A stretch of 64,000 nucleotides of DNA from Apoda limacodes (lineage: Eukaryota > Arthropoda > Insecta > Lepidoptera > Limacodidae): contig OX291544.1 of NCBI GenBank assembly GCA_946406115.1, forward strand, positions 23,081,521-23,145,520, written 5' to 3'. This document shows, piece after piece, positions 35,101 to 44,153 of the stretch. The notes under the pieces were generated by a model that was not told the origin of the DNA, searched no databases, and worked only from the letters and a program-made list of their open reading frames with translations. How positions within the stretch are numbered: position 1 is the stretch's first letter; every line of letters begins with the position of its first letter. The position numbers and the translations under genes were made by a program.

Positions 35101-38100
35101 AGAAAGGGATAAGGTGACATTCGAATCCACAAACTGTATTGCACTGAGTACACGTATTAAGATCTGATACGTCTATCCACTAGGCTACGGATACAAAAAA
35201 TTTCTTTGTGAAATTATTACATACAATATGAAATGAAACTAATATTACTTAGGTTCTACAAGACAATTACTTTATTTTTTTAAGTGTGTGAGTGAATGAA
35301 TGCGCTTGCCTTTCTATTTTGTTTTGAAATTCTGTATGCAGTTCTGCAACTGACCTTACATACAGGAACCAAGTCGCGGCGGAGTGCTAGTAAGATACAA
35401 GTGACCTGCCCCAAATTTGCTTTGTTTTCTTCAGACCATATACAGATCTACCATTATCTCATACATTTTAATATTGTAAAGTAGAGCAAACTCGGTCATA
35501 CTCTAAGGTAGTTATTATGGCCAGGTCTCTACATTGAATTATTAAAAAGGACTTTATTTAAACTAACTTGTGTAACCATCATCCCAAATGTGGTCAAACT
35601 GACTTTCTCTGTATTATTCTTGGCGAGCGCGAGAGCGCCCGAAGCAAAGAAGTAAGTGAGTAATAACGCCATCCACGTGTACACACCAAACGGAAGAAGC
35701 GGTAAGTACCAACTGGCCAGGATCCTGATGTATAACAAGTTTTCATTTTAACACTTTCTATTGTGACTTTATAACAACAAGTTAGGACCGTCTTAGAGGT
35801 ATTAAATCCTTAATGAAGACATCCAGAAGAGAACTAACGTCACCAACATACATCGCGTGAAAAGCAAGCTGGCGTGGCGTTGGTCTTTGAACTAGAAAAG
35901 TATTCTAATACCGCACGGCCTAGGACGCCCTCAATCCCGCGCGATGGATCAATTACCTACCTTAAAAGTCAGTGGCTGCTGGATGCGAAAAGGTAAATAA
36001 CCTGGATAAATAGCGCGCCACGCCTTATGGAAAAGCTTTATAACTAGTGAACCTGGATCTGTATTAGCTTAAACTATAATAAATAATGATGATAATAATA
36101 CCAACATGTAACAAAAAATTCTTAAAATTATTCAGTGTCTTTTAAAGGTGTCATTTATAACATACTTACTAAGGACATTTATTTAGAGCACCGTCACAAT
36201 GACTCTTCGTATAAGAAGGGACTGAAATCATTTTTTTTTTAAATAAAACATATAAAAGAATACTTTGAACTTTAATACTATTATTGTATTTTACAATTGC
36301 ATGGCGAGACCACTTGCTGCCATATGCTGCGCCGAGCGGGGGCGTGGGATATTAATTTTTGGCCTTATGGGAGCGTGATTTGCGATTACCTTTGCGAACC
36401 CCTGATTTAGAGAATCGTTAGTAATTTGGGCCATTTCAACTTGCCTAAAATAGTTTACAATAATTTTTTTCGTATTGAGTACAAAATTATGCTTTTCTTA
36501 CCCGAGGAAAAAAGCTAGTTTCGACGTGAGACAAAGGCAAACGTCGGAAGCTTTTATTCCTGAGGTAAGAAAAGCCATACTTTTCTTCTATACATTCAAC
36601 AGAAAGTTCCATTACTTTATTTCGAAAATCTAACTTTCTGGGCCCCGGTGCGAAATATCTCACAGGTCAGTACAAACAATTGGTTGATAAATCATTTCGT
36701 GTTCGATGTAAGTAGTTACATAAGTAACTAAATTTCAGTCGGTGCCTTAAGCTAGTTTAGGAGCTTACTCGGAATCTTTTTGCAATTTGTGTTAACATAA
36801 CCTTACTTTACTTTATGTTCACTTTTTCTATTGATTAGCACACAAATCATTGAAATATTTACCTGATTCGATTTATTGTCACATACTTTAACTGGTTTTC
36901 CGATCACGGCACAGATCAAACTCAAAATTTAAAAATTGCAATGAGAAATAAACTGCATATTTATGTATATGTTGCATAGGCTAACAAAGTGCCTAACAAA
37001 TGACTATGACTAAACAGCCCATTTCTTTCAGTGGTGTTTTATTAATGACAAGATTAATTTTTCTCTATAAATGCTTTATAGTTAGTTAGTAAATTATGTT
37101 CTATTTTTTAAAGGAAAAACTTAATCGTAAAATTTACCTATAACCCGTCGACTTTATGTTCTGCATAAGGTTATAATTTTTAAGTGTTATAGTGATAGTG
37201 AAAATGCAGATTATTTTTTGTAAGTGATAGGAGGATCATTCCTAACTCCTCAGTATCACTCTATGTTGGCGAGGCACAAGGTGGTGGTCGGGTGCTTTAG
37301 CGACCATCTTGTAAAATAAGTTTTGTTTTATATATCCTGAACGCTTGGTCGGCCGTGAAAAACGCAAGATTTTTTTTTTTTATTAACCGTCTTTTTGCTA
37401 TGCTACAAAATAAATCTGTAAAATCAATGTTTATGCGAGTTTTGGAGAGTCAAAAACAGGATCAATAAATCAAACACAATCTCCCTAATTCAAGGGAGTC
37501 AAAAAATTGTTAAAATTGTCTTAATTCCTTGCACTTTTTAATCTAATGACAACATATAGTGGCGAACAGCGTTCGCATCATAATATTATCAAAAAAAAAA
37601 ATTACTGCAAATCCGAAAACATGCCAAATCCAAGCAATAAGTTCAGAAACACAATTAATAAAGTAAAAATCCAACTACAAGGTACGAAACACAAGTAACG
37701 AATGGGCTAAATAAGCTCAAGATTTGATTTGTCTGTAGTGTTGCCAGACTGCTAACCTTATTACCATAAATAACAACATTTTCCATACACATTTTATTGT
37801 TATATTGTTAAATAAAAAGCCTTAACAATATATTGGCTATTTATAGCTAAAGAAGTCGTTAGTTTTTACGTTGATGCATCTAATGTTTTGTCCCATCCGC
37901 TATCTAAATAAATTCCTGATCGTCAATTTGACCTAACTCAAAAATGTTATCCATCTTGCTATAATAAAGCCATAAGCGCAGCATTAGTTATCAATCAGAT
38001 GTTTTTAGATTAAAAGTTGTATTTGAACACAAAGATTTCCGTCGAGTTGAGGGAGCAAAAAAATTTCCATTAACAATAACAAAATTTTAACAACAAAAAT

Positions 38101-39436
38101 GTGTACCGAAAATCATGTTTTGTGTAATGTTTCGGTGAAACATTAGCAGGAGATCCGACTTAATATATTTAAAATAAATGTGTTCTTTTTGCTAAACTTA
38201 ACATGTCAAAATAATCATTGTTACGAAATGCAAGTTTATCAAAGACATTAAATCAAGATAATCATTGAAAAGCAATCGAATTCCAAAGTCAAAATCGAAC
38301 GAAACACATCACTGAATAGAATGAAGAACTGCTGTTAAAAAATAGCATTTATTCAATTAATGAAAAATGTTTGAGAACCTTCAATGTTACGTAACCTATG
38401 GACACGGGTCAAGGTCATTTTGTTTACTCGAATTGCAAAAAGATTCCGAGTCTGGTTTTACTTCCTGAATAATTTTCTTATTGCATTGGTTTAATTTTAT
38501 GTCAAAAATGTTTGTTGTGCCCAACCTGAATTGCTGCTCGAATAAGAAAACAAAAATTTTGTAATTTTAAAATCAATCAACCCTTACTTCAATACCCTTA
38601 GAAATGATATTTTTTTTCAAAACTTTAATGAAACCAACTATACCAATAAAAAAGTATTATCAGAATTGAACTACGATTTGTAAAAAGTTATGCGTGTTTA
38701 ATTGGTCATACAAAAACAAAAATAATGAAATATACGCGTCGACATAAGAACCTACTTTTGTTTTCGTCGGCTAAAAAAAGGACCTTACACATTATAGTAT
38801 ACCTACGTATATCAGGTAGGTATACCTACAACGTACCTAGGTGCCGGTGCAAGGCAAGTTACGGCGGTACGAACGTGAGGAGCAGTGTAATCCAGAGCCC
38901 AATATTGCTCATACCAAGAATACAGTGCAGCTGAAAATATAAAGGTACACATGTACTTATTTCGGGTCCAATCTAACAAATATCAACATCAATATCAACT
39001 GCCAAAAAACGGCCGAGTGCGCGTCGAACAGGTAGTTTGAATTGGTTCTCGTAAAATGAGGATTACTAAACATATTATCTAAATAAAGATTTATTTTTGT
39101 TTAAAATTTTATTTTTTAAAGTATTAAAGAGCTTTATTATTAATTTTTCCAGATTTTTAGAAGTAAGAGGGGAATAGGACACTTTTTTTTTAACTTTGGT
39201 AGCTAATAAACTTGCACACTATGCATGACGGAGAGAAATTGTTACTTACTAAAAATAATTTTGAAGATTTATCCAACAACACCCTACTACAAAAAACTTG
39301 AAAACAGTTGTAAATTATTTTAATAGGATAGGCACATGGATCTAGCTCACCATATTCAAAGTAAGGGATGAAACATTTTATTTTTGCGCAACGCTTTTTA
39401 CTATAAGCAAAGATTATATGTATAAAACTATACTAG

Positions 39437-39469
<33 letters not shown>

Positions 39470-42091
39470 CTTAATATTTTCAAAACTACATTAAGAGAGC
39501 ATTGTGTATCTCTATGAATATATATACACACCGGCACAATTAGCGGAACACAAAAAAAGGATTTGAACGAATGGCAGCAGGTTCTCTTTACTGATGAGTG
39601 CAGAGTTCTTTTAAAACAGATCGATGGGAGACAGTGAATATGGAGATGCAAAGGAGAACGCCACATACAGTCTAATTTTGAACACACAGTGGCTTATGGT
39701 GGCGGCTCGATTATGGTTTGGGGAGGGATATGTTTGGGAGCTCGCACGGAGTTAGTGATAGTCACAGGAGGGACCATGACAGCAGATCGATACATCAGAG
39801 ACATTTTAGAAGAACATGTTGTACCATTTGCCCCATTTATTGGTGACGACTTTATTCTAATGCAAGAAATTGCTCGTGCTCATAGTGCACAATCGGTACA
39901 GGCATATCTGAGCCACGTAGGTATACCGGTGATGCAGTGGCCAGCAAATTCCCCCGATATGAATCCGATAGAGCATGTCTGGGACTTGCTAAAAAGAAGG
40001 GTTAAATCCAGAATGTCTAATTATATTTTCGTCAAATATATGCGTTATTATCTCATAGTCTCACTTTTCTTTCTGTTCCGCTAATTGTGCCGGTGTATAT
40101 ATATATATTTATCTTATTAGGTGTAATAAGATAATAAAACTGAGTGTTATATGCTGGTATTTCAATAAGTGAGGTAGTATGCGATCTAAGAGGTATGTCT
40201 TTAGGAAATAGAAAATAAAAACAATCTTTGAGATACAGATGGGAGGAGGAAGTGTAAAGGATATTATAAACACAGTAACGTATGTGCATATTACGCCGAA
40301 GTCGGATAGGAAGCCAATTTAGCTTAGACCTAACACAGAAAACGTGATCAAATTTACGAAGGTCAAAGATAAATCAAATACACAAGTTTTGTAGACGTTC
40401 TAATTCGTCTAAATGTTCTTCATTGGCATTTAGGTAACAAGTGTCAGCGTAGTCTACAATAGGGAGTAATAAGGATTGGGCAAGAGTAACTTTTGTATCA
40501 AATGGAAGAAAATTATGTAAGCGTTTGAGGCAATGATATCTACCTTTCGACTTATGTCGTTAATATGGTTAGACCAGGATAAGTGGCTATCAAAGATCAC
40601 CCCTAGATTATCACAAATAATTCTTATTTTACGAAATCCTAACTTAATGACTGTAGGACGTGTACGTGTAAGACATGTACTTGATCGGTATTTCTTTTAA
40701 ATACGTACCCAATCCAACATCAGCTCGATCTTCAAGCACGTCACCCATAATGCCCACACCTGTTAAATTTTCATAAATTTCGCCCCATTGGTGTTTGTCG
40801 CCTCTAACTATTTCAATTGAACAATTAACCCATCTGTTTGAAATTAAAAAAATTATGATTGTTTAGCATTTTATTATTACTTTTTTGAAAATTTCCATAC
40901 TGTCAACCTTCTATAGGCAGTATCAATTACTTTGTACACATAATAATACGCCTGGGTAAGGAGGTTTACCTGTTTCCTTATCCATATAATAATGGAAACG
41001 CTTGCCATTACTGACTCAAAAACTGAAAAGGAAGAAAAGAAATCCACCTAAGAGCTGAGGTTGATAATTAAATTTTTTTGTGTATAGTACCTATCTATCT
41101 ATGTCTCTTGAAATTTGTTGAAGACACCAAAAACAATGCCTAAAACATCTTGCATGCTGAATGCATGGGCAAGCAGAGATAGCTTCTGGCTCTTGCCATC
41201 TTCGATTGACCGTCAGCTATCTGTTACTTTTAAGACAGTATAGAAAAGGTAACGAATAATTTACACGTCATTTGCTTACCTTTCATTTACACTTACGGTG
41301 TTCAAAGACCATTATACCCATCAGATGGAAACAAAATCACAAGACACGCTCCCTATAACTCTTACAAAAAAATATAAACAGATCCATTACCTACAAAACT
41401 CGGCAACAAGTCTTATTTCAATGCCATCTTGAGTGGAAGGTGCTATATTTTTATCAAGATCTAAAACAATGAACGGCTTGTAATTAATGCATGCTAATTT
41501 CAAGGTTTTGCCACGTAAATTTGAGAGATCGTGAGGAAACAAATTCAGATTTGTAGTGAATTCTGCTGTGCAAGAGTTCCAACTATCTAAATAAACCATT
41601 TTATTAATATCTATGCCATCTCCCTCGAAATTGTGTGTAATTAGATCATAATAAACGCATTCTGGATCTTTTTGCGCTGATGGTGTAACTATAAGCACAT
41701 TGGCCACAAATTTTAGCTCTTTTATTGTCAAAACGTTTAAATACTTGAATCTCTCATCAGGGGTGTCATCTAAATGTGGTATGAATATAATCTTTCGATC
41801 ACTTCTCCTTGTATTTCCTATGTGATTTACTCTTTCAAAAGCTGTCATAAATATATGAGGTTCATTTTGTTGAACAATGTAATCTGAGCATCCTTTTTCA
41901 GAAGCTTCCAGTAGTTTCCACACCAAATCTTCGGTTCCGTTTGAATTTATATACATAAAAGGTACAGTAAAGTTTATATCCAATCCAGTTTCAGAAACTA
42001 TAGTAAGGCAATGGGTGGTAGTTAAATATCTCTTAAATAAAGTATGCAGTAAAATTTGCAAAGGCAAAACACAAGTCGGTTTAGTTAACAT
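23049..42091 (-). CDS. Ionotropic receptor gene A, complete, nine exons
   Basis: Exons (minus strand, in order): 41391-42091, 40709-40833, 38837-38930, 35568-35724, 28159-28383, 26915-27023, 26640-26824, 24909-25013, 23049-23144. They total 1797 bases, which is 598 codons plus TAG. Every junction has AG/GT borders and the phases agree, strong evidence for the model. The product is an insect IR, a ligand-gated cation channel subunit of chemosensory neurons. Approximate layout: N-terminal region 1-195, S1 lobe 196-315, M1 318-339, pore loop about 350-362, M3 370-391 with the family motif AYSSGLASLFTVP, S2 lobe 400-567, M4 568-587, short Lys-rich tail. Length is typical for divergent IRs. I cannot assign the subfamily. 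A clear signal peptide is not seen at the chosen ATG, so an extra first exon is possible. The gene straddles the border between tandem units 1 and 2. Confidence 0.88.
23356..23801. mobile_element. MITE with GGCCCGGATTAAT-type TIRs (copy b)
   Basis: 446 bases with inverted ends GGGCCGGATTAATAGTCG and CGGCTATTAATCCGGGCC, flanked by a 3-base TCA on both sides. The interior matches the element at 17615-18323 in reverse. It lies in IR intron 8, about 210 bases upstream of exon 9. A 3-base target duplication is the PIF/Harbinger habit, although TCA is not the usual TWA. Copy 2 is at 53986-54431. Confidence 0.8.
24168..24431. mobile_element. MITE with 13-bp TCAAACGCCGCCG TIRs
   Basis: TCAAACGCCGCCG at 24168-24180 and its exact reverse complement at 24419-24431 enclose an AT-rich interior. 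No coding frame or clear target duplication is seen. It lies in IR intron 8. Copy 2 is at 54798-55061. Confidence 0.65.
24909..25013 (-). CDS. IR gene A exon 8: end of S2
   Basis: 105 bases, phase 0 to 0, acceptor TTGCTCAG, donor GTATGT. It encodes VVLKYMNYKVELDVKLS and ends LVLRNVV, which joins in frame to GIFAIYM of exon 9. A MITE ends only about 37 bases upstream of its acceptor. Confidence 0.85.
25050..25230. mobile_element. Small MITE next to IR exon 8
   Basis: Inverted ends (GGGGACCTTATTGGAAACAGT facing ACTGTTCCACAATAAGGTCCC, nearly exact), with GGTA on both edges. It sits in intron 7 within about 37 bases of the exon 8 acceptor. Copy 2 is at 55704-55884. Confidence 0.75.
25340..25720 (+). 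repeat. GGTTCCGTA-type dispersed repeat fragments
   Basis: AGGGTTCCGTAAGCTGCCAA, then CGGAGCCCTATTACTAA and GTCTGTCTGTCC, followed by two near-identical stretches with CGTAAAAACAGTAATACAT (25508 and 25734) and AATCGGCCAAGTGCTAGACG. These pieces belong to a repeat I know as very common in Lepidoptera. They are non-coding. Copy 2 is at 55994-56374. Confidence 0.6.
25847..26340. mobile_element. Harbinger-like MITE carrying a MADF fragment
   Basis: 494 bases with ends GGACCAGAACACATGGT and the reverse complement of GTCTGTTCTGGGCC, flanked by TAA on both sides (25844-25846 and 26341-26343). A 3-base TWA target duplication and a MADF-type protein are both known for PIF/Harbinger transposons. It lies in IR intron 7. 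Copy 2 is at 56501-56994. Confidence 0.82.
25999..26149 (+). pseudogene. MADF-domain protein fragment
   Basis: From the ATG at 25999 it reads MADDENKHIQFVLEVKKYP and CLYN, the start of a MADF DNA-binding domain. After a frameshift near 26085, AELKAWAEIGKAI follows in another frame, which is the next part of the same domain. The rest is missing. Harbinger elements carry such a protein beside the transposase, which fits the surrounding TIRs. Confidence 0.65.
26381..26434 (+). pseudogene. 5S rRNA-derived fragment
   Basis: AGCAACGTTGGGCTTGGTCA and CACTTGGATGGGTGACCGC match the second half of insect 5S rRNA (internal control region boxes and loop E side). The first half of the gene and the 3' end are not present, so this is a pseudogene or a 5S-derived SINE piece. 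It lies 40 bases from the Harbinger-like element. Copy 2 is at 57035-57088. Confidence 0.8.
26640..26824 (-). CDS. IR gene A exon 7: S2 lobe
   Basis: 185 bases, phase 1 to 0, acceptor ATTACAG, donor GTAACT. It encodes GYFAIGEYITEEAVLD and FYYEQCVAMLRKSSPY, then a helix ending ASGLLLAWETQ, typical of the distal S2 lobe of IRs. Confidence 0.88.
26915..27023 (-). CDS. IR gene A exon 6: S2 lobe
   Basis: 109 bases, phase 0 to 1, acceptor TTTTTCAG, donor GTGAGA. It encodes PLMKELVKQFKVYNAEVL and ARNMAFVLEILPA. Confidence 0.85.
27066..28020. repeat. GGTTCCGT-type dispersed repeat with nested MITE
   Basis: Starts CTCGCGCACGAAGGGTTCCG with CACGTTTGTGGTATGGGA. It ends with GGACAGACGGACGGACGGAC and TTCCTAGTCGACTACGGAAC. 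These are the two ends of the common lepidopteran repeat. A 172-base MITE (27559-27730) and a poly-G run (about 27433-27448) lie inside. It occupies most of IR intron 5. Copy 2 is at 57720-58671. Confidence 0.65.
27559..27730. mobile_element. MITE with ACGTGACAAC ends (copy a)
   Basis: ACGTGACAAC at the left and GTTGTCACGT at the right are exact inverted repeats. The interior carries further palindromic pieces (CACTCGCTCTC...GTGAGCG). A copy without visible differences lies at 29034-29204. In unit 2 they are at 58210-58381 and 59685-59855. Confidence 0.8.
28159..28383 (-). CDS. IR gene A exon 5: pore, M3, start of S2
   Basis: 225 bases, phase 0 to 0, acceptor TATACAG, donor GTAAGT. It encodes SQNKIDYTW, the channel helix with NAYSSGLASLFTVP (the hallmark of IRs), then YEKSIDTIQDLVD and WGGTHDVWILSI of the S2 lobe. 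The preceding intron is the 7.2-kb foldback. Confidence 0.9.
28631..28712 (+). other. tRNA-like sequence (SINE-type), left arm
   Basis: A-box-like TAGCCTAGTGG at 28636-28646 and B-box-like GGATTCGAATC at 28695-28705, spaced as in Pol III tRNA promoters or slightly longer. The ends do not form a convincing acceptor stem. It is the mirror partner of 35112-35194. Confidence 0.55.
29034..29204. mobile_element. MITE with GTGACAAC ends (copy b) inside left arm
   Basis: Matches 27559-27730. It interrupts the left foldback arm between CTTTGCTAAAAA and AATAATATGCA, just upstream of the transposase start. The right arm runs through that point without it. A small palindrome, TCCGGACGGTTGTCCGA on the minus strand, lies beside it at about 29016-29032. 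Confidence 0.8.
29214..29830 (+). pseudogene. Tc1-like transposase remnant, left arm
   Basis: From the ATG at 29214 a first exon of 33 codons (with RMRIIELYNLSYNISQICNE, a helix-turn-helix) ends at a GTAAGT donor at 29313. An acceptor TTTTTAG at 29453 leads in frame to W, then KRRVSRNQEERSL and GFIPTAVFGNMF. A frameshift and stop follow near 29645, then ALHIEGLHHRKPA and FAREYLDFDW, and FTDEKSF with the first catalytic Asp near 29780. The rest of the DDE domain is replaced by the GGTTCCGT repeat. An intron in a Tc1-like gene is unusual; the junction is supported only by sequence. Confidence 0.75.
30849..30957 (+). pseudogene. Decayed histone H3-like fragment
   Basis: One frame reads KAARK. 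After a short frame change another frame reads ATTGVKSERLRCAPAV, then a stretch with ILRYAWKS. Histone H3 has KAARK, then ATGGVKKPHRYRPGTV, then IRRYQKS in the same order and spacing. Nucleotide agreement is also good around CGTTAC.....AAGTCTA. It lies in the foldback loop. The match is partial, so I hold it as probable. Copy 2 is at 61500-61608. Confidence 0.55.
31040..31990. repeat. GA-rich minisatellite, units of about 117-151 bases
   Basis: About seven or eight units, each with an (AG)n run, GTAAGTTTGTTTATAGGTAT, GTGGAGGGTAATCTCCGGAA and CAACTGATTTGGAAAATTCT. Unit starts fall near 31162, 31286, 31420, 31551, 31681, 31832 and 31949. Parts resemble the tail of a common lepidopteran repeat. 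In unit 2 it is at 61691-62641. Confidence 0.85.
32261..32513. repeat. Foldback block missing from copy 0
   Basis: Present in the right arm of copies 1 and 2 and, inverted, in the left arm (about 30540-30775), but absent at 1898-1899 of copy 0. No target duplication or terminal repeats are seen, which favours a deletion in copy 0. Confidence 0.7.
34110..34801 (-). pseudogene. Tc1-like transposase remnant, right arm
   Basis: Mirror copy of 29214-29830. The N-terminal exon is complement 34703-34801 (33 codons) with a conserved donor. A second part near 34330-34555 holds VSRNQEEGNL and ALHIKGLHHRKPA. The region at 34110-34310 holds FAREYLDFDYY, then in shifted frames NGRVYL and NVVPKYGIWTDITLYRSPP, which runs further into the DDE domain than the left-arm copy. 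Stops and frameshifts make it inactive. Confidence 0.7.
35112..35194 (-). other. tRNA-like sequence (SINE-type), right arm
   Basis: Minus-strand mirror of 28631-28712, with TAGCCTAGTGGATAG and GGATTCGAATG. It lies near the outer end of the right arm. Confidence 0.55.
35568..35724 (-). CDS. IR gene A exon 4: M1 and pore start
   Basis: 157 bases with acceptor CAG and donor GTTAGT. It encodes LASWYLPLLPFGVYTWMA, the rest of M1, and TTFGMMVTQ leading into the pore. One synonymous change separates it from the copy-1 exon at 4877-5033. Confidence 0.88.
38837..38930 (-). CDS. IR gene A exon 3: S1 lobe to M1 linker
   Basis: 94 bases with a TATTTTCAG acceptor and GTACGT donor. It encodes ALYSWYEQYWALDYTAP and RTAVTCLAPAP, the stretch that in IRs directly precedes M1. 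I located it by looking for an exon with the length class and phases needed between exons 2 and 4. Confidence 0.87.
39528..40096 (+). mobile_element. Tc1/mariner-like element, unit 2
   Basis: Same element as 8869-9437 with both 23-base TIRs (39528-39550, 40074-40096) and the same broken transposase remnant (about 39558-40018), including MQEIARAH in place of MQDNA.PH. One substitution changes GGMCLG to GGICLG. It was carried along by the segmental duplication, not by a new insertion. Confidence 0.85.
40109..40649 (-). pseudogene. CR1-like LINE RT 3' end, unit 2
   Basis: Duplicate of 9450-9990 with the same stops (LGVIFDSHLSWS, LNWLPIRLRRN). It lies in intron 2 of IR gene A. Confidence 0.62.
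40709..40833 (-). CDS. IR gene A exon 2: S1 lobe
   Basis: 125 bases with a TTCAAACAG acceptor and GTACGT donor. It encodes RWVNCSIEIVRGDKH and WGEIYENLTGVGIMGDVLED, then RADVGL, the conserved glycine/Asp block of IR S1 lobes. Confidence 0.88.
41391..42091 (-). CDS. IR gene A exon 1: N-terminal region and start of S1
   Basis: Begins at the ATG at 42091 and ends in AG before a GTAATG donor (phase 2). It encodes residues 1-233, ending with LRGKTLKLACINYKPF and GIEIRLVAEFC, the usual entry to the IR S1 lobe. NFT and NGT near residues 40-53 are possible N-glycosylation sites. Lys164-Met165 replace Glu-Leu of gene B. Confidence 0.85.
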
Positions 42092-43015
42092 TGTCGACTT
42101 ACTGAAAGGAGAATTATCACAAACGATACTTACAACAAATAGTTTTAGGTTCCTTGGTAATAATATTAAAACCTTCCGGCTAAGACTTTGTTAAAAGCTG
42201 AATATTTAGGATTCTGCAGTGATAAAAAAGTAGGCAGGTCACTTGCGAATTTATAACGTCAAACAATCATGTACACTGTTGTACAAACACAATAATATTA
42301 TTTATTTTATTTTCCAGCGAAAGTAAATACTATAATTTAAGCAGAATTTAGTTAAAGGAAGTATACTATTACCAATACCATATTAATAATACAATAAATA
42401 TTAGAAGACTTTTAATAAGTACTGACAATTGAGCAGATGGTGATGAATGATGATAAACCGAAGTGATAGAAAGCGCCAATGTACCGAAACCAGGAAATTC
42501 CAATGTATCTGCCTAATACTTTCATGATTTTCGTTAAATAGTCTTGCTTTATTCTAAAAAACACGTTTCTAAAATTAAGCAAATACTTTCTGAAAGTGTG
42601 ACTTATAGCGCATCACTTAAAGAAAGTGTTTGAAATATTCTACGGAATCTCTTTTAGCTCAACTATTATTTCTTGTTATGACTAAACGATAATTATTTTC
42701 TTTCAAGAAATATAAATGTTTACAATCCTCGTCAATTTCTAATTCATTACGTATTCTTAAGGACATTAATGAAATGTTAGCCATTTGTTTCAGTACCCTT
42801 ACTATTGTTGACTATCATTTAATATCAAAGACATGCCCAAGTAAAAGCGCCTATCGTATTTAGAATCATGAATGAGTTACAGGTAATTTATTGTTTCATG
42901 TCAAAACCGTCACTTAATTTGAGCTAATTGAATACTTAACAATATGTAAAATGTCTCAACATCTACTTTTTAAATGTTTTGACTCTCTGTTAGTAAAATA
43001 ACCGCAATTAGACTA
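42092..43015. other. 5' flank of IR gene A; no gene seen
   Basis: Equivalent of 11433-12368 but without the 11-bp hairpin. The same weak minus-strand TTATAAAT lies near 42250. No coding sequence is recognised. Confidence 0.5.
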
Positions 43016-43897
43016 ATGGATGTTTTATTTTTGTTGCGCGACAAGAAACACCAGTTAGCGCCACTTTTAGGGCACTTTAGGCTGCCCATAGCCAACGCGA
43101 TGAAGGCCAAGCGTGTCAATTATACGCACGCCCGCAACGATGCCGAACGCGGCATCAAAGTCCAAGTCCCAACGCCAACAGATTTTCGAAATCTGACGGC
43201 TTTTCTAACGGCTCAAAGGTACGAGTACCACACCTACTCGCTGGCCGATGAGCGTGTTCTCAGGGCCGTTATAAGGGGAGTCCCTGAGGAATTCTCTGCG
43301 GCAACCGTTAAGGACGACTTGATCGCCCAAGGCCTCCAAATTAAGGAAGTACATCGTATGTACAACGGCCGTAACCGATCTGAATGCTACGACATGGTGC
43401 TCGTAGTACTAGATCTCACAAAAGAGGGCAAAGCTATCTTTAACATTGAAGATATTTGCCGCCTAAAAGGCATCCGGGTCAAGACTCCGCATAAGCGGTC
43501 GACTCCAGGACAATGCCACCGATGCCAGCACCAGTATGGCCACGCACAGCGCAACTGCACACGCAGACCGCTTGTCTTCGCGATCACGCCACTCCGGACT
43601 GTGATCGCAACCGCGATAACGCATCTGACCCGGTCGCTTGCGTACTCTGTGGGAGCGAAGGCCACCCTGCGAATTACCGCGGGTGCCCAAAAGCTCCCAA
43701 ACAGAACCCGTGAAAACCCAAAAAGGGTAAATCGCGCCCGTCTGCCCCCCGCCAACAGGCCCCGCTTGTGCCTGGAGCCGCCCTCCAGCGCTAGTCGACG
43801 CGGCCAAAGACTTCTGTCTGCACTCTCTAGTCCCGTCTCAGTTACGGGTATTGCCTACCGCGGCCCCCACATGTCCCGGGACATCCCGCGTCCAGCG
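43016..43897 (+). pseudogene. Jockey-like LINE ORF1 (gag), unit 2
   Basis: Duplicate of 12369-13250 with the same frameshift between CHRCQHQYGHAQRNC and CVLCGSEGHPANYRGC. One substitution near 43700 changes Ser to Asn in a frame that is not the gag frame there. Confidence 0.85.
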
Positions 43898-44153
43898 CCT
43901 ATGCGAAGTGCTCCCGCACCTCTCTCGCGCTGCCCCGCAACGCCGCTCAGACGGCCGAGCAGCAGCATCTCAGCGTTCTCGCTGAGATTTCTTGGGCATT
44001 CATGGGTAGGACCCAGCCTACTTTGAGGTCGTGTACGCCGAATACGTACAGATCCCCGATCTCAATCAAAAGCTCAGCTTCATGGCTAAGCATCGCGAGT
44101 TCTTCGCCGCCCTCCGAAGGGTGGCCCCCAAACCTTAAAAACCAAAAAACCCC

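Larger units (their letters stand above)
4511..35201. repeat. Tandem unit copy 1 (about 30.7 kb), complete
   Basis: Collinear with copy 2 starting at 35202. The offset between copies drifts only from 30,691-30,693 to 30,630 and back to 30,651. Each step maps to an indel: a TA tract, a palindromic patch near 11930, 13 bases in the Jockey RT, two G runs and 24 bases near 24465. The start point given is arbitrary, because the array continues to the left and the true duplication border is not visible. Confidence 0.95.
28450..35380. repeat. Large foldback filling IR intron 4
   Basis: A left arm of about 2.3 kb (28450-30795) and a right arm of about 3.1 kb (32240-35380) are reverse complements with indels. 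Matching landmarks are CTATATGCAGTT near 28484 and 35332, the tRNA-like ends, the Tc1-like transposase, the GGTTCCGT repeat and GCATGGACTTTAGCAAATGA at about 30770 and 32250. The loop (30796-32240) is not inverted and carries an H3-like fragment and a GA minisatellite. The outer ends stop about 67 bases from exon 5 and 190 bases from exon 4. Confidence 0.85.
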
